Shown: positions 26,749 through 35,469 of the stretch, in pieces
Numbering within the stretch: position 1 is the first letter of the stretch
Layout of the letters: the number at the start of each line of letters is the position of its first letter
Source of the DNA: Afipia sp.
GTDB lineage: Bacteria > Pseudomonadota > Alphaproteobacteria > Rhizobiales > Xanthobacteraceae
Direction of reading: 5' to 3'
NCBI GenBank assembly: GCA_017474385.1
Contig: JAFVHU010000114.1
Coordinates: forward strand, 1 to 64,000
DNA: 64,000 bases
The notes under the pieces: model-generated
The model's database searches: none
Seen by the model: only the letters and a program-made list of their open reading frames with translations
Told to the model about the DNA's origin: nothing
Translations under genes and position numbers: made by a program

Positions 26749-27633
26749 CTAATCGTCGCGTGTATCGCCATTACGTTGTGATATCTGCGGTCCTCGAAAG
26801 AAACTGACGACGGCCTCAGTAAATGCATCATTTCGATCGCCAACGACCATATGACCCGCGCCGGCAATATCGGTGTACGCAGAGTGGGGAGCAAGTCGAA
26901 GAAACTCTTGCGCAGCATCCACGCTCACCAAATTGCTTGATCCTCCACGTATCAGGTGAATCGGCAGCTTAAGGTTTTTGGCAGCGTCGGTCAGTCGGTT
27001 TTCGGACTGGCCCACTTTGCCATTTGTCACAGAAGTTATGAAGCGCGGATCCCAGTGCCAGCGAAGACGTCCGTCATCGCATCGTCTCAAATAGCGGTCG
27101 AGGCTCTCCGAGCCTTTCCGTCGCCGTCGATTTGGCAAATAGTTGGCGATCGCCTCGGCGGCTTCATCGGGCGAAGCAAAGCCGTCCGCCAAATGTGCCC
27201 TCATGAAATCCAGGACGTGCGCAACGCCGACCGGCTCCATATTTGGTGTAATATCTACAAGCGTAAGCGAAGTGAAGGATCCTGAGCGAAGTTCACCTTC
27301 GGCTATCAAGCCCGCCAGGCCGCCGAGGGAAGCGCCGACGAGAGCTGGTTTCTCGTCTAGTTGATCAGACATCGCAAGGAGATCCATCGCAAAGTCGTCG
27401 AGTTGGTAAGAGCCCGATGGCGACCATGCACTTTCCCCGTGGCCACGCAAATCCATCGCAATTGCACTATATCCTGCCTGCATCAAGGCCCGTGCAGTTC
27501 GAGTCCACGCCAAGCGGGTCTGGCCCCCTCCGTGCGCCAGCAAAATCGGCGAACCCTCACCAAACACGTCGGCTACAATCGCGTGTCCCTGAGCCCCGCA
27601 AAAAATCTTCTGTTTTTTCACTTGCGTCCTCAA
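26749..27633 (-). CDS. Alpha/beta hydrolase
   Basis: A 294-residue alpha/beta hydrolase with an oxyanion HGGGQTRLAW segment, the MDLRGHGESAW motif, the nucleophile elbow GASLGG (Ser near residue 100), the acid-containing strand LPIHLIRGGSSNLV and a C-terminal catalytic His in GAGHMVVGDRNDAF. It could hydrolyse an ester, lactone or a diketone. It sits between the acyl-CoA ligase (27719) and the thioesterase, in the same direction, so it is probably part of the ring-degradation operon. Compared with typical members the length is normal. Confidence 0.82.
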   Translation of the reverse strand: MRTQVKKQKIFCGAQGHAIVADVFGEGSPILLAHGGGQTRLAWTRTARALMQAGYSAIAMDLRGHGESAWSPSGSYQLDDFAMDLLAMSDQLDEKPALVGASLGGLAGLIAEGELRSGSFTSLTLVDITPNMEPVGVAHVLDFMRAHLADGFASPDEAAEAIANYLPNRRRRKGSESLDRYLRRCDDGRLRWHWDPRFITSVTNGKVGQSENRLTDAAKNLKLPIHLIRGGSSNLVSVDAAQEFLRLAPHSAYTDIAGAGHMVVGDRNDAFTEAVVSFFRGPQISQRNGDTRDD

Positions 27634-27718
27634 CTATCGTCACACCGCGCTCAAGTTGTTCCTTATTGAAACGGCACCTCGAAATAACGCGCAACACCTG
27701 GCAATCGCCAAGTCCTCT

Positions 27719-29224
27719 CTAAGAGTTGTCGAATTTGACTGCGGCGCGATCGATTTCGCCCTTGGCGGTCCTCGGCAGTTGATCGACGAAAACAATGTGC
27801 TTTGGCTTCTTGTAGCGTGCGATCTTTCCGGCGACGAAGTCGATGAGCTCGTCGGCGGTGACATTCGCGCCAGTTCGGCGCACGCAGATCGCTTTGATGG
27901 CTTCGCTCCACTGGGGATCAGGCACGCCGATGACCACGACGTCGGCGATATCTGGATGTTGGAGAATCGCGTTTTCGACCTCCGCCGGGTAGACGTTCTC
28001 CCCACCCGTCTTGATCAGCTCTTTCTCGGGAGCACGGCCGGCATACCAGAGATAGCCATCGGCATCGAAATAGCCGATGTCGCCGGTGTGATGCCAGCCA
28101 TTACGGAAGGTGTGGGCAGTATCGGCGTCGTTATTCCAGTAGCCTTTAAAAACGGTGGGACCACGCACCACGATCTCGCCGGTTTGTCCGGTGGGCCTTG
28201 GTTTGTCGGCGCTGTCGACGACCGTAATGGTGCGCCAGAACAGGGGGCGCCCAGCTGATCCTGGCCGGTTGCGGTAGGGCGACAGCGTTGCGAGGCCCGA
28301 TGTCTCGGACTGTCCGAAGGCTGCCCAGAATACCGCGTGGGGGCACGCTTTCTCGAAGCGTTCAATCGTCGCCGGGGTATCCAGTCCGGTCACAGCACGC
28401 AACGTCTTCAATTCGTCGCCCTTGGCCTGATCCATCAGGCCCGCCAGCATCGGCGCGAACTCCGACATGACGGTCACCCTCTCGGCGGCAATGTCGCAAA
28501 CCGCCTGTTGCGGGTCGAATTTCGAAGCGATGACGCTGGCGCCGCCAGCCTGCTGTACCGTCAGCATCAGGCCAAGGCCGGCGACGTGGAACAGCGGCAG
28601 CACACCAAGATTGACGTCGCGCTCGGTCAGGCTCCAGGCCTGCACCAGCGAGCTGTGCGCCGTTAGAAGGTTGGCTTGCGACAACAGCGCGCCGCGCGGC
28701 CGCCCGCCGACGGCGGCGGTGTGAATGATTACGAAGCCATCATCGGCGCTGAAGTTCACGTCAGACATCGACGCGTCCGAAGCCGCAAGATTTGCGAGCG
28801 GCGCAAACGGCGCAGTGTGCTTGCCGATGCCAAAATAGCTCCGGACCGAAGGTAGCGACGGTTTTAGAGCCGCGATAATCTCCTGGTATTCTGCCCCCGC
28901 CACAACCAGCACCGGCGCACCGTCGGCGAGGACGTAGCCGATTTCTTCGGCGTTGAGCCGGAAATTAACCGGCAGCAGGATCGCGCCGAGCCGTGCGACC
29001 GCTCCGATCACATCGATCATTTCGAGCGAGTTTTGCGAAAGGATGGCGACGCGGTCACCGGATTTTACGCCCTCGCGTGCTAGGCCCGCCGCCAGCCGCT
29101 CGACCCTTTTCAGATATTCACGATGGGTGATGCGCTGGCCTTCAAAAACGAACGCGGTGCGGTCGGGAAAAAATTCCGCATTGCGGCGGTACACGTCGAG
29201 GAAAGTAAATTCTTTCAGGGGCAT
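27719..29224 (-). CDS. AMP-forming acyl-CoA ligase with an atypical P-loop
   Basis: A 501-residue ANL-superfamily ligase. The adenylate-binding loop reads HTAAVGGRPRGALLS instead of the usual YTSGTTGxPKGV, so both the Ser/Thr-rich part and the conserved Lys are altered. The rest is standard: FGQSETSGLATLSPYR, HHTGDIGYFDADGYLWYAGR, the hinge region, and the catalytic-Lys motif PRTAKGEIDR near the C-terminus. ATG 29224 is chosen because GAGG lies five to six bases upstream; the open frame starts at 29245. Probably co-transcribed with the BadH/BadI-like genes upstream. Confidence 0.86.
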   Translation of the reverse strand: MPLKEFTFLDVYRRNAEFFPDRTAFVFEGQRITHREYLKRVERLAAGLAREGVKSGDRVAILSQNSLEMIDVIGAVARLGAILLPVNFRLNAEEIGYVLADGAPVLVVAGAEYQEIIAALKPSLPSVRSYFGIGKHTAPFAPLANLAASDASMSDVNFSADDGFVIIHTAAVGGRPRGALLSQANLLTAHSSLVQAWSLTERDVNLGVLPLFHVAGLGLMLTVQQAGGASVIASKFDPQQAVCDIAAERVTVMSEFAPMLAGLMDQAKGDELKTLRAVTGLDTPATIERFEKACPHAVFWAAFGQSETSGLATLSPYRNRPGSAGRPLFWRTITVVDSADKPRPTGQTGEIVVRGPTVFKGYWNNDADTAHTFRNGWHHTGDIGYFDADGYLWYAGRAPEKELIKTGGENVYPAEVENAILQHPDIADVVVIGVPDPQWSEAIKAICVRRTGANVTADELIDFVAGKIARYKKPKHIVFVDQLPRTAKGEIDRAAVKFDNS

Positions 29225-29312
29225 CGAGTCCTCGATGTTATGCACGATCTATCTACCGCAAAGTGCTCCACTCGAAGAAGGTCTTCGAAGCCGTCGCTCG
29301 CAGCGCGCTTTG

Positions 29313-30077
29313 TCAACTCTCGAATTTTGGCTCACGTTTTTCGAGAAAGGCAGCGATACCTTCCTGTGCGTCTCGATGCATGAATAGGAGCGGAAAACCA
29401 TCGATGGCGTGCCGTATCTCATCTCCACCGAGGCCGCGGTTGTAAAACGATTTGGCCATCTGCACCGCAAGCTTTGGTTTTGATGCAATTCGTTCGGCAA
29501 ATGCCAGGGCGTCCGTGAGCAGATCGCCGTGAGGAACCACACGTAGTACGAGGCCTAGTCTGAATGCCTCATCCGCGCTGATTGGATCGCCGAGGATACT
29601 CATTTCTTTGGCCTTGGCGCGGCCGACCATATCGTGCAGGCGTACAATCGCAAAACCGGGCAGTAGTCCGAGCTTGATCTCCGGTACCGCGAAGCGTGCG
29701 CGATCCGATGCGATGATAAAGTCTGAAGCGATCGCGAGTTCAAAGCCACCGCCGAACGCAATACCATTGACGGCGGAGATTACGGGTTTGCGGCAATTTT
29801 CCGGTGCCGCTAATACCGCCAAAGCCTCGATCATAAACTTGCGTACTTTGTCCGGATCAAAGTTGAAGCCGCTAATATCGGCGCCCGCGCAAAATGCCTT
29901 GTCCCCGTTGCCGGTGATGATGGCGACGCGGACGTTGTCGTCTGCATCCACTTTCTTCAGGCCATCCAGAATACCCTCACGGATGCCTGTGCTGAGTGCG
30001 TTAAGCTTGCCCGGCTCGTCCAGCGTAAGGATGGCGATCTTCCCTTTAGTTTCATAGTTGACGCTGCCTAGTCTCAT
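29313..30077 (-). CDS. Enoyl-CoA hydratase (crotonase), possible BadK-type
   Basis: A 254-residue crotonase. The oxyanion-hole region AFCAGADISGF and GIAFGGGFELA are present, and both usual catalytic acids can be seen (Glu in GGFELA and Glu in VPEIKLGLLPG), so it should be a true hydratase. Following the BadI- and BadH-like genes in one operon, it could hydrate a cyclohexene-carboxyl-CoA-like ester to the 2-hydroxy compound. That role is inferred from context. It ends 88 bases before the next ligase gene. Confidence 0.85.
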   Translation of the reverse strand: MRLGSVNYETKGKIAILTLDEPGKLNALSTGIREGILDGLKKVDADDNVRVAIITGNGDKAFCAGADISGFNFDPDKVRKFMIEALAVLAAPENCRKPVISAVNGIAFGGGFELAIASDFIIASDRARFAVPEIKLGLLPGFAIVRLHDMVGRAKAKEMSILGDPISADEAFRLGLVLRVVPHGDLLTDALAFAERIASKPKLAVQMAKSFYNRGLGGDEIRHAIDGFPLLFMHRDAQEGIAAFLEKREPKFES

Positions 30078-30109
30078 CGCAGTCTCCCTTACGTTATAGC
30101 GCCCTGTCT

Positions 30110-30892
30110 TTAGCGAAACGCGCTGAAATCCGGCTTGCGCTTCTCGAGGAATGCATTGGCGCCTTCCTGCTGTTCTTGTGTCGTAAAATAGGCGGGTGCG
30201 ACCTCGCGGACGAGGTCATCCATGTCGCGCTCCATGATCGGCGCCATGTGATAGTAGAATGAGCGCTTCAGAATCTTCAGGCAAGTGGGGCTCAAAGCCA
30301 GGAGTTCGTCGCAATACTTCCGCACCTCGACGTCAAGTTCGGCCATCGGAACGACGGAATTGGCCAGTCCCCAGTCGAGCGCTTGTTTGGCGGTGTAGCG
30401 TCGCGCCAGCATCCAGAGCTCTCGCGCGCGCTTGTGGCCAAGCACATTGGCGCTGTGCGAGACGATGTAGCCTCCGGCCGGGGAGCCGACACGTGGACCA
30501 TTCTGGCCAAAGATCGCATGCTCCGCGGCGATGGTGAAATCGCAGAAATAGGCGATGTGGTGTCCGCCGCCAATCGCGTAACCGTTGACACGCGCGATCA
30601 CCGGTTTCGGGCATTCGACGATGTGGCGGTTAAAGTTGAATTTCAGTCCTTCGAGCCCGCTCTTGCCGCCGGCGTCCTTCTCCCAGTTGACGTCGCCGCC
30701 GACGCAGAACGCGCGCTCGCCGGAGCCGGTGAGGACGATGACGCCAACTGTTTTGTCTGCGGTTGCCTCGAGGATCAGCCGCTCCATCTCTACGATGTTA
30801 TCGCCGGTAAAGGCGTTGAGGGTCTTTGGCCGATTGATGGTGATGGTCGCGACGTAGTCCTTGACGTCGTACAAGATCTCTTTTTCGGACAC
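30110..30892 (-). CDS. BadI-like ring-cleaving hydrolase (crotonase family)
   Basis: A 260-residue crotonase-family protein. As I recall R. palustris BadI (2-ketocyclohexanecarboxyl-CoA hydrolase), it matches over ERAFCVGGD, CPKPVIARVNGYAIGGGHH, EHAIFGQNGPRVGS, KRARELWMLARRY and the C-terminal EGANAFLEKRKPDF. BadI opens the ring of a cyclic beta-keto acyl-CoA to a dicarboxylyl-CoA. Related MenB proteins are the main alternative, but no menaquinone genes are present. GTG 30892 is the likely start, with GGAG seven bases upstream. The longer open frame to 31174 overlaps the SDR gene. Confidence 0.8.
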   Translation of the reverse strand: MSEKEILYDVKDYVATITINRPKTLNAFTGDNIVEMERLILEATADKTVGVIVLTGSGERAFCVGGDVNWEKDAGGKSGLEGLKFNFNRHIVECPKPVIARVNGYAIGGGHHIAYFCDFTIAAEHAIFGQNGPRVGSPAGGYIVSHSANVLGHKRARELWMLARRYTAKQALDWGLANSVVPMAELDVEVRKYCDELLALSPTCLKILKRSFYYHMAPIMERDMDDLVREVAPAYFTTQEQQEGANAFLEKRKPDFSAFR

Positions 30893-30933
30893 GATGGAAC
30901 TCCATTTTGTTCTGGCGAAATTAACGGCCGACG

Positions 30934-31728
30934 TCAGCCGATCATGGTGTATCCGCCTGACACCGACAGGACCTGGCCGGTGACATGACCTGCGGCGGCG
31001 GACGAGAGGAACACTACGGCATTGGCAATATCGTTTGGGCGACCCAGCTTGCGCAGCGGCAGCGCCTTGGCGACTTTCTCGAATTGCTCCGCCGTGAACA
31101 TTGAGTCTGGCTTTGTCCACATGCTGTTGGCGCCGACTTCTTCCGTATCCACGGGAACAGTGACGCCAGGACAAACGACGTTGCAGCGGATGCCATAGCG
31201 GCCGTTCTCTTTGGCAATGGTCTTCATGAAAGAATTAACGGCGGCCTTGACGCCACCATAGACCGCCTCGCGCGGCTCGCCCGAGCGGCTTGCGTCGGAA
31301 CTGATCGACACGATAGCGCCGGCACCCTTCGGAATCATGATATCGAGCGCACATTTGGTGCAGTTAAGCACGCCGACGTAGTTGATCTTGATAATCTTGT
31401 CCCAGAACTCGGGCGTTGTTTGCGTAAAGAACATCAGCTGATCCCAGCCTACGTTATTGACGAGCACATCGACCGTGCCATGCTTATCGGTAGCGGCCTT
31501 GAACATGGCGTTTACCTGATCGAAATCGGTCACGTCGGTCTTGATTACCTGAATGCTGGCAGCGCCGTTCTTCCGCGCAAGTTCGGCAACTTTCTCCGCC
31601 TGCGCCTGGTCGAGATCGCCAACCGTAATGTTGGCGCCCTCGGCTGCAAACCCGAGCACAATGGCTCGGCCGATGTTGGAGCCGCCGCCAGTGACGACGA
31701 CCGATTTGCCCTTCAGATTAAAATCCAT
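30934..31728 (-). CDS. BadH-like SDR, cyclic beta-hydroxyacyl-CoA dehydrogenase
   Basis: A 264-residue short-chain dehydrogenase. The NAD site is TGGGSNIGRA (13-22), and the Ser-Tyr-Lys catalytic set is SISSDAS (about 141-147), Tyr157 and Lys161. The NNVGWDQLMFFTQT stretch and the C-terminus GQVLSVSGGYTMIG resemble BadH (2-hydroxycyclohexanecarboxyl-CoA dehydrogenase). It is immediately followed by the BadI-like hydrolase, the order expected for oxidation then ring opening. ATG 31728 has GGGAG eight bases upstream. The open frame to 31848 overlaps the carboxylase gene. Confidence 0.82.
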   Translation of the reverse strand: MDFNLKGKSVVVTGGGSNIGRAIVLGFAAEGANITVGDLDQAQAEKVAELARKNGAASIQVIKTDVTDFDQVNAMFKAATDKHGTVDVLVNNVGWDQLMFFTQTTPEFWDKIIKINYVGVLNCTKCALDIMIPKGAGAIVSISSDASRSGEPREAVYGGVKAAVNSFMKTIAKENGRYGIRCNVVCPGVTVPVDTEEVGANSMWTKPDSMFTAEQFEKVAKALPLRKLGRPNDIANAVVFLSSAAAGHVTGQVLSVSGGYTMIG

Positions 31729-31756
31729 ACTTGCCACTCCCGGTTCTGTCATTGAA

Positions 31757-33754
31757 TTACGGTTGCTGCTCTGGCTCCACGACCACGACAACCGCGTTGC
31801 GCTCGACGGTCTCGCCCGGCCGGCAATTGACTGCCGTGACCACGCCATCGGTTTCGCAATTGATCCGCAACTCCATCTTCATCGATTCCAGTACGGCTGC
31901 GACATCGCCCGCCTTGATCGTATCGCCGACTGCGACGTTGACCTTCAGGATCATGCCCATCATAGGCGCACGCAGCTCGCCGCTGGTTTCGGCGACAGCG
32001 CTGATGTAGGTAAGATAGGGGATTGCCGTCAGCGTGTGGACGCCGCGGCGATGGTGGACAAAGATGGTTTGGTTTTCCTGATAAATGCGCACCGTCTCAC
32101 GCCGCGCGCCGACAATCGCCGTGAAGCAGTCGTCTTTGAGCGGGATGAGTCTGACCGGTAGCTTCTCGTCGTTGACGCCGACAATCATCGAGCCGTCGGC
32201 CTTGAGCGGTGCGAATCGGATCTCCGCGCTTGCGCCCGCGGTTTCGAGGTGCAGGATCGGAATCGGTGACAATCCGTCGCCACCCGCGGCCATGTGCCAT
32301 CCAGTCATTTCGCGCGACTGCCACGGCCCCCTTGCGAGGGGCTGTCGTTGCCGGATCATCCAGAAGTAGGCGCCCAGCGCCAACGCCCCGGCGTCCAGAT
32401 TCTTTGCCTTGTCGACCAACTGGTCGATTTGCTCGTCGATCAGGCGTGTGTAAAAGGTGGCACTGCGCGTCGCTGGCAGGCCGAGCAAGCGCTTGAGAAA
32501 TCCTTGATTGGTCGTAATTCCGAAAATCGAGGTCGCGTCGAGAGCCCGCTCGAGTTTATCGAGCGCCTCATTGCGCGTTTCGGCGTGGGCAATGAGTTTT
32601 GCCAGCATCGAGTCGTAATACGGCGTGACTACCGACCCGCTTTCGACGCCCGTCTCGACGCGAACGCCGTCGGCGGGAAATTTGACGTAAGCGAGGTCTC
32701 CCGTGCAAGGGAGAAAATTATCTGCCGGATCCTCCGCACAAATGCGCACCTCGACGGCATGCCCGCTACATGTCACCGCATTTTGTGTAAACGGCAGCCC
32801 TTCTCCGGCGGCGATGCGGAGCATCACCTCGACAATATCGATGCCGGTGACCATCTCGGTCACGGGGTGCTCGACCTGGAGACGCGGGTTTACTTCCAGA
32901 AAATAGTAGGTGTCTCCGCTCAGGATGAATTCGACAGTGCCGACCCCGCGATAGTTCAGGCGCTTGCCGAGCCGCACCGCGTCGGCGGCCATTTTGTCGC
33001 GAAGCGTTGCGGCGAGATTGACGGCAGGGGCTTCCTCGGTGAGCTTCTGGTGACGGCGCTGCAGGGAACATTCACGCTCGAGCAGGTGAAGCACGTTGCC
33101 TTTGCCATCGCCGGCGATCTGCACTTCGATATGGCGCCCGCGTTCGACCAGTTTTTCGACGATCAGTCCGGGATAGCCGAACGAATTCTTCGCCTCACGC
33201 ATGGCCGATTCGATCTCATTGGCAAGGCCATCGAGATCGGAAACGGCACGCATACCCTTGCCGCCGCCGCCGGCCGCTGCCTTCAGCATCACCGGAAGCC
33301 CGACTTCCTGGACGATCCGGGCGATCTCGGCAGCATCCTCACTGGGCTTCTTGCTGCCGGGGACGATAGGCACGTCGGCCGCCTCAGCCTCTTTCTTGGC
33401 AGAGGCCTTGTCGCCGAGCCGTTCGATCACGTCCGGCGTCGGCCCGATAAAAACCAGACCTGCCGCCTCGACGGCGCGGGCGAACGTGGCGTTCTCGGCC
33501 AGAAATCCGAAGCCGGGATGGATGGCCTGGGCGCCGGTCGCTTTCGCTGCGGCAATCACCGCATCGATCCGCAGGTAGCTGTCGGACGCGGCGGCGCCTC
33601 CAATCTCTATGGATTCGCCGATCATCTTCACATGCAAGGCGTCGGCGTCGGCTGTGGAGTGAATGCCGGCAACCGCGACCCCGAGCCGATGGCAGGTTCG
33701 CGCGATCCGGCAGGCGATCTCGCCGCGATTGGCAATCAGGATTTTCTTGAACAC
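31757..33754 (-). CDS. Acyl-CoA carboxylase alpha subunit (biotin carboxylase plus biotin carrier)
   Basis: A 665-residue biotin-dependent carboxylase alpha chain. It starts with the MFKKILIANRGEIACRI type N-terminus and has the ATP-grasp glycine loop AAGGGGKGMR (160-169), the LQVEHPVTEMVTG motif, and a C-terminal biotinyl domain with the biotin attachment Lys626 in ESMKM. This layout is that of 3-methylcrotonyl-, geranyl- or propionyl-CoA carboxylases. Start GTG 33754 lies behind GAGG; 20 bases separate it from the beta-subunit gene. It could serve both beta subunits in the window. Confidence 0.9.
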   Translation of the reverse strand: MFKKILIANRGEIACRIARTCHRLGVAVAGIHSTADADALHVKMIGESIEIGGAAASDSYLRIDAVIAAAKATGAQAIHPGFGFLAENATFARAVEAAGLVFIGPTPDVIERLGDKASAKKEAEAADVPIVPGSKKPSEDAAEIARIVQEVGLPVMLKAAAGGGGKGMRAVSDLDGLANEIESAMREAKNSFGYPGLIVEKLVERGRHIEVQIAGDGKGNVLHLLERECSLQRRHQKLTEEAPAVNLAATLRDKMAADAVRLGKRLNYRGVGTVEFILSGDTYYFLEVNPRLQVEHPVTEMVTGIDIVEVMLRIAAGEGLPFTQNAVTCSGHAVEVRICAEDPADNFLPCTGDLAYVKFPADGVRVETGVESGSVVTPYYDSMLAKLIAHAETRNEALDKLERALDATSIFGITTNQGFLKRLLGLPATRSATFYTRLIDEQIDQLVDKAKNLDAGALALGAYFWMIRQRQPLARGPWQSREMTGWHMAAGGDGLSPIPILHLETAGASAEIRFAPLKADGSMIVGVNDEKLPVRLIPLKDDCFTAIVGARRETVRIYQENQTIFVHHRRGVHTLTAIPYLTYISAVAETSGELRAPMMGMILKVNVAVGDTIKAGDVAAVLESMKMELRINCETDGVVTAVNCRPGETVERNAVVVVVEPEQQP

Positions 33755-33773
33755 GGAACGATATCCTCTGTCA

Positions 33774-35381
33774 TCACATCCTGAACACGCCGAAGTCTGT
33801 TTCCTGCTGTGGCAGACGGCCGGCGAGATCAAGCAAGAGGGCCATCACGTGGCGGGTCTCGAGCGGATCGATCACCATGTCACACCAGGTGTTGCGCGCG
33901 AAGTTGTAGGCGTTCGCAAAATCCTCAAAAGTCTTGCGAACCGGAGCGCGATAAGCCTCGCGCTCTTCGTCGGTCCAGCTCGTGCCATCGCGCTTGTGGA
34001 TATCGTCCTTGACCATCGCGAGCGTGTTGGCGGCCTGATCCGGCCCCATGATCGCGGAGCGCCCGTGCGGCCACATCATCATCGCATGAGGTTTGAAGGC
34101 ACGGCCGCACATCGCCAGATAGCCGGCTCCGTAGGAATTCCCGATGATCAGCGTGTATTTCGGCACGTTGGCGCTGGCCATTGCGGTGATCATCTTTGCG
34201 CCGTGCTTGGCGATGCCGCCTTCTTCCGCCTCGCGCCCGACCATAAAGCCGGTGACGTCGGCCATGAACAGCAGCGGGATATTGCGCTTGCAGCAGAGGT
34301 CGATGAAGTGAGTCGCCTTCAGCGCGCATTCGGAAAACAGCACCCCGTTGTTACAGAGAATCCCGATCTCGAAGCCCATTATGCGGCCAAAGCCGGTGAT
34401 CAGCGTCTCGCCATATAGCGGCTTGAATTCGTGAAACTCACTGCCATCGACCAACCGCGCAACAATCTCTCGATTGTTGGTGGGGATACGCGGGTCCGTG
34501 CTGATCAGCCCATAAATATCCTTGGGGTCGAAGCGCGGCTCTCGCGGTGGCGCCACGTTCCACCGTTGCATGGGAATGTCACCGAGATTGGCGACGATAT
34601 CGCGGGTAATCGCGATCGCGTGGCTGTCGCTTTCCGCCAGATGGTCGGTGACGCCGCTGACGCGGCTATGCATTTCACCGCCGCCGAGCGCTTCGACGCC
34701 GACTTCTTCCTTGGTCGCGGCATAGACCAGTTGTGGTCCGCCCAGGAACATGGCGCCCTGATTGCGGATGATGACGGTCTCGTCGCAGAGCGCCGGCATG
34801 TAAGCGCCGCCGGCGGTCGAGGGCCCATGGACGATTGCGATCTGCGCGATACCCTCGCTCGACATCCGGATCTGGTTGTAAAAGATCGATCCGAACTGTC
34901 CGTCGTCGGGAAAAATGTTGGGCTGGTCCGGCAGGTTGGCGCCGCCGGATTGCACCATGGTGACGCAGGGGAGGCGGTGTTGCCAGGCGAATTTCTGTGC
35001 GCGGACGTGCTTCTTGCAGGTGATCCCGTAGTAGGTGCCGCCTTTGACCGTGGCGTCGTTGGCGATCAGCATGCAGGCGCGGCCCGACACCATTCCAACG
35101 CCGGTGACGATGCTGCCGCCGGGCGGCACGCCGTCATACATGCCTTCGCCCGCGAACTGGCAAAATTCGAGGAACGGCGAGCCGGGATCAATTAGCGCAG
35201 CGATCCGTTCGCGAGGCAGTAATTGCTTGCGCTCCTTGTGCAGCAGCCGCGCCCGTTCCGGACCGCCGACCATTGCAGCTGCCCGGCGCTCATGCAGATC
35301 GGCGATTCTCAAGCCGTAAGCGTCCCGGTTACGGCGATACTCTTCGCTCGCAGCGGACACATCGGACTTCATGAGAGCCAT
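33774..35381 (-). CDS. Acyl-CoA carboxylase beta subunit 1 (methylcrotonyl/geranyl-CoA type)
   Basis: A 535-residue carboxyltransferase. Features include KGGTYYGITCKKHVRAQ, QSGGANLPDQPNIFPDD, FGSIFYNQIRMSSEGIAQIA and TAGGAYMPALCDE, which fit the 3-methylcrotonyl-CoA/geranyl-CoA group better than propionyl- or acetyl-CoA carboxylases. It would transfer carboxyl from biotin to a beta-methyl-branched alpha,beta-unsaturated acyl-CoA. ATG 35381 with GAGG upstream is the start. It sits between the alpha-subunit gene and an acyl-CoA dehydrogenase, an arrangement like that of leucine or acyclic-terpene catabolic operons. A paralogue of the same length lies at 36888. Confidence 0.88.
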   Translation of the reverse strand: MALMKSDVSAASEEYRRNRDAYGLRIADLHERRAAAMVGGPERARLLHKERKQLLPRERIAALIDPGSPFLEFCQFAGEGMYDGVPPGGSIVTGVGMVSGRACMLIANDATVKGGTYYGITCKKHVRAQKFAWQHRLPCVTMVQSGGANLPDQPNIFPDDGQFGSIFYNQIRMSSEGIAQIAIVHGPSTAGGAYMPALCDETVIIRNQGAMFLGGPQLVYAATKEEVGVEALGGGEMHSRVSGVTDHLAESDSHAIAITRDIVANLGDIPMQRWNVAPPREPRFDPKDIYGLISTDPRIPTNNREIVARLVDGSEFHEFKPLYGETLITGFGRIMGFEIGILCNNGVLFSECALKATHFIDLCCKRNIPLLFMADVTGFMVGREAEEGGIAKHGAKMITAMASANVPKYTLIIGNSYGAGYLAMCGRAFKPHAMMMWPHGRSAIMGPDQAANTLAMVKDDIHKRDGTSWTDEEREAYRAPVRKTFEDFANAYNFARNTWCDMVIDPLETRHVMALLLDLAGRLPQQETDFGVFRM

Positions 35382-35469
35382 TGCAGACAACCTCGTTCTT
35401 TGGGGGGATCTCTGAACAATTGAAGACGAATCGCCGGTAGAATCGCGCCTCACCGTTCCGGGTCTTGCT

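Noticed and set aside
29313..30892. The two adjacent crotonases as a simple duplication
   Set aside because: Their active-site residues differ: the gene at 29313 keeps both Glu residues, the one at 30110 has the BadI/MenB-like pattern. They are different enzymes.
32294..33784. A 496-codon open frame on the + strand
   Set aside because: It lies opposite the biotin carboxylase gene and has no recognisable domain; it is a codon-bias shadow of a high-GC gene.
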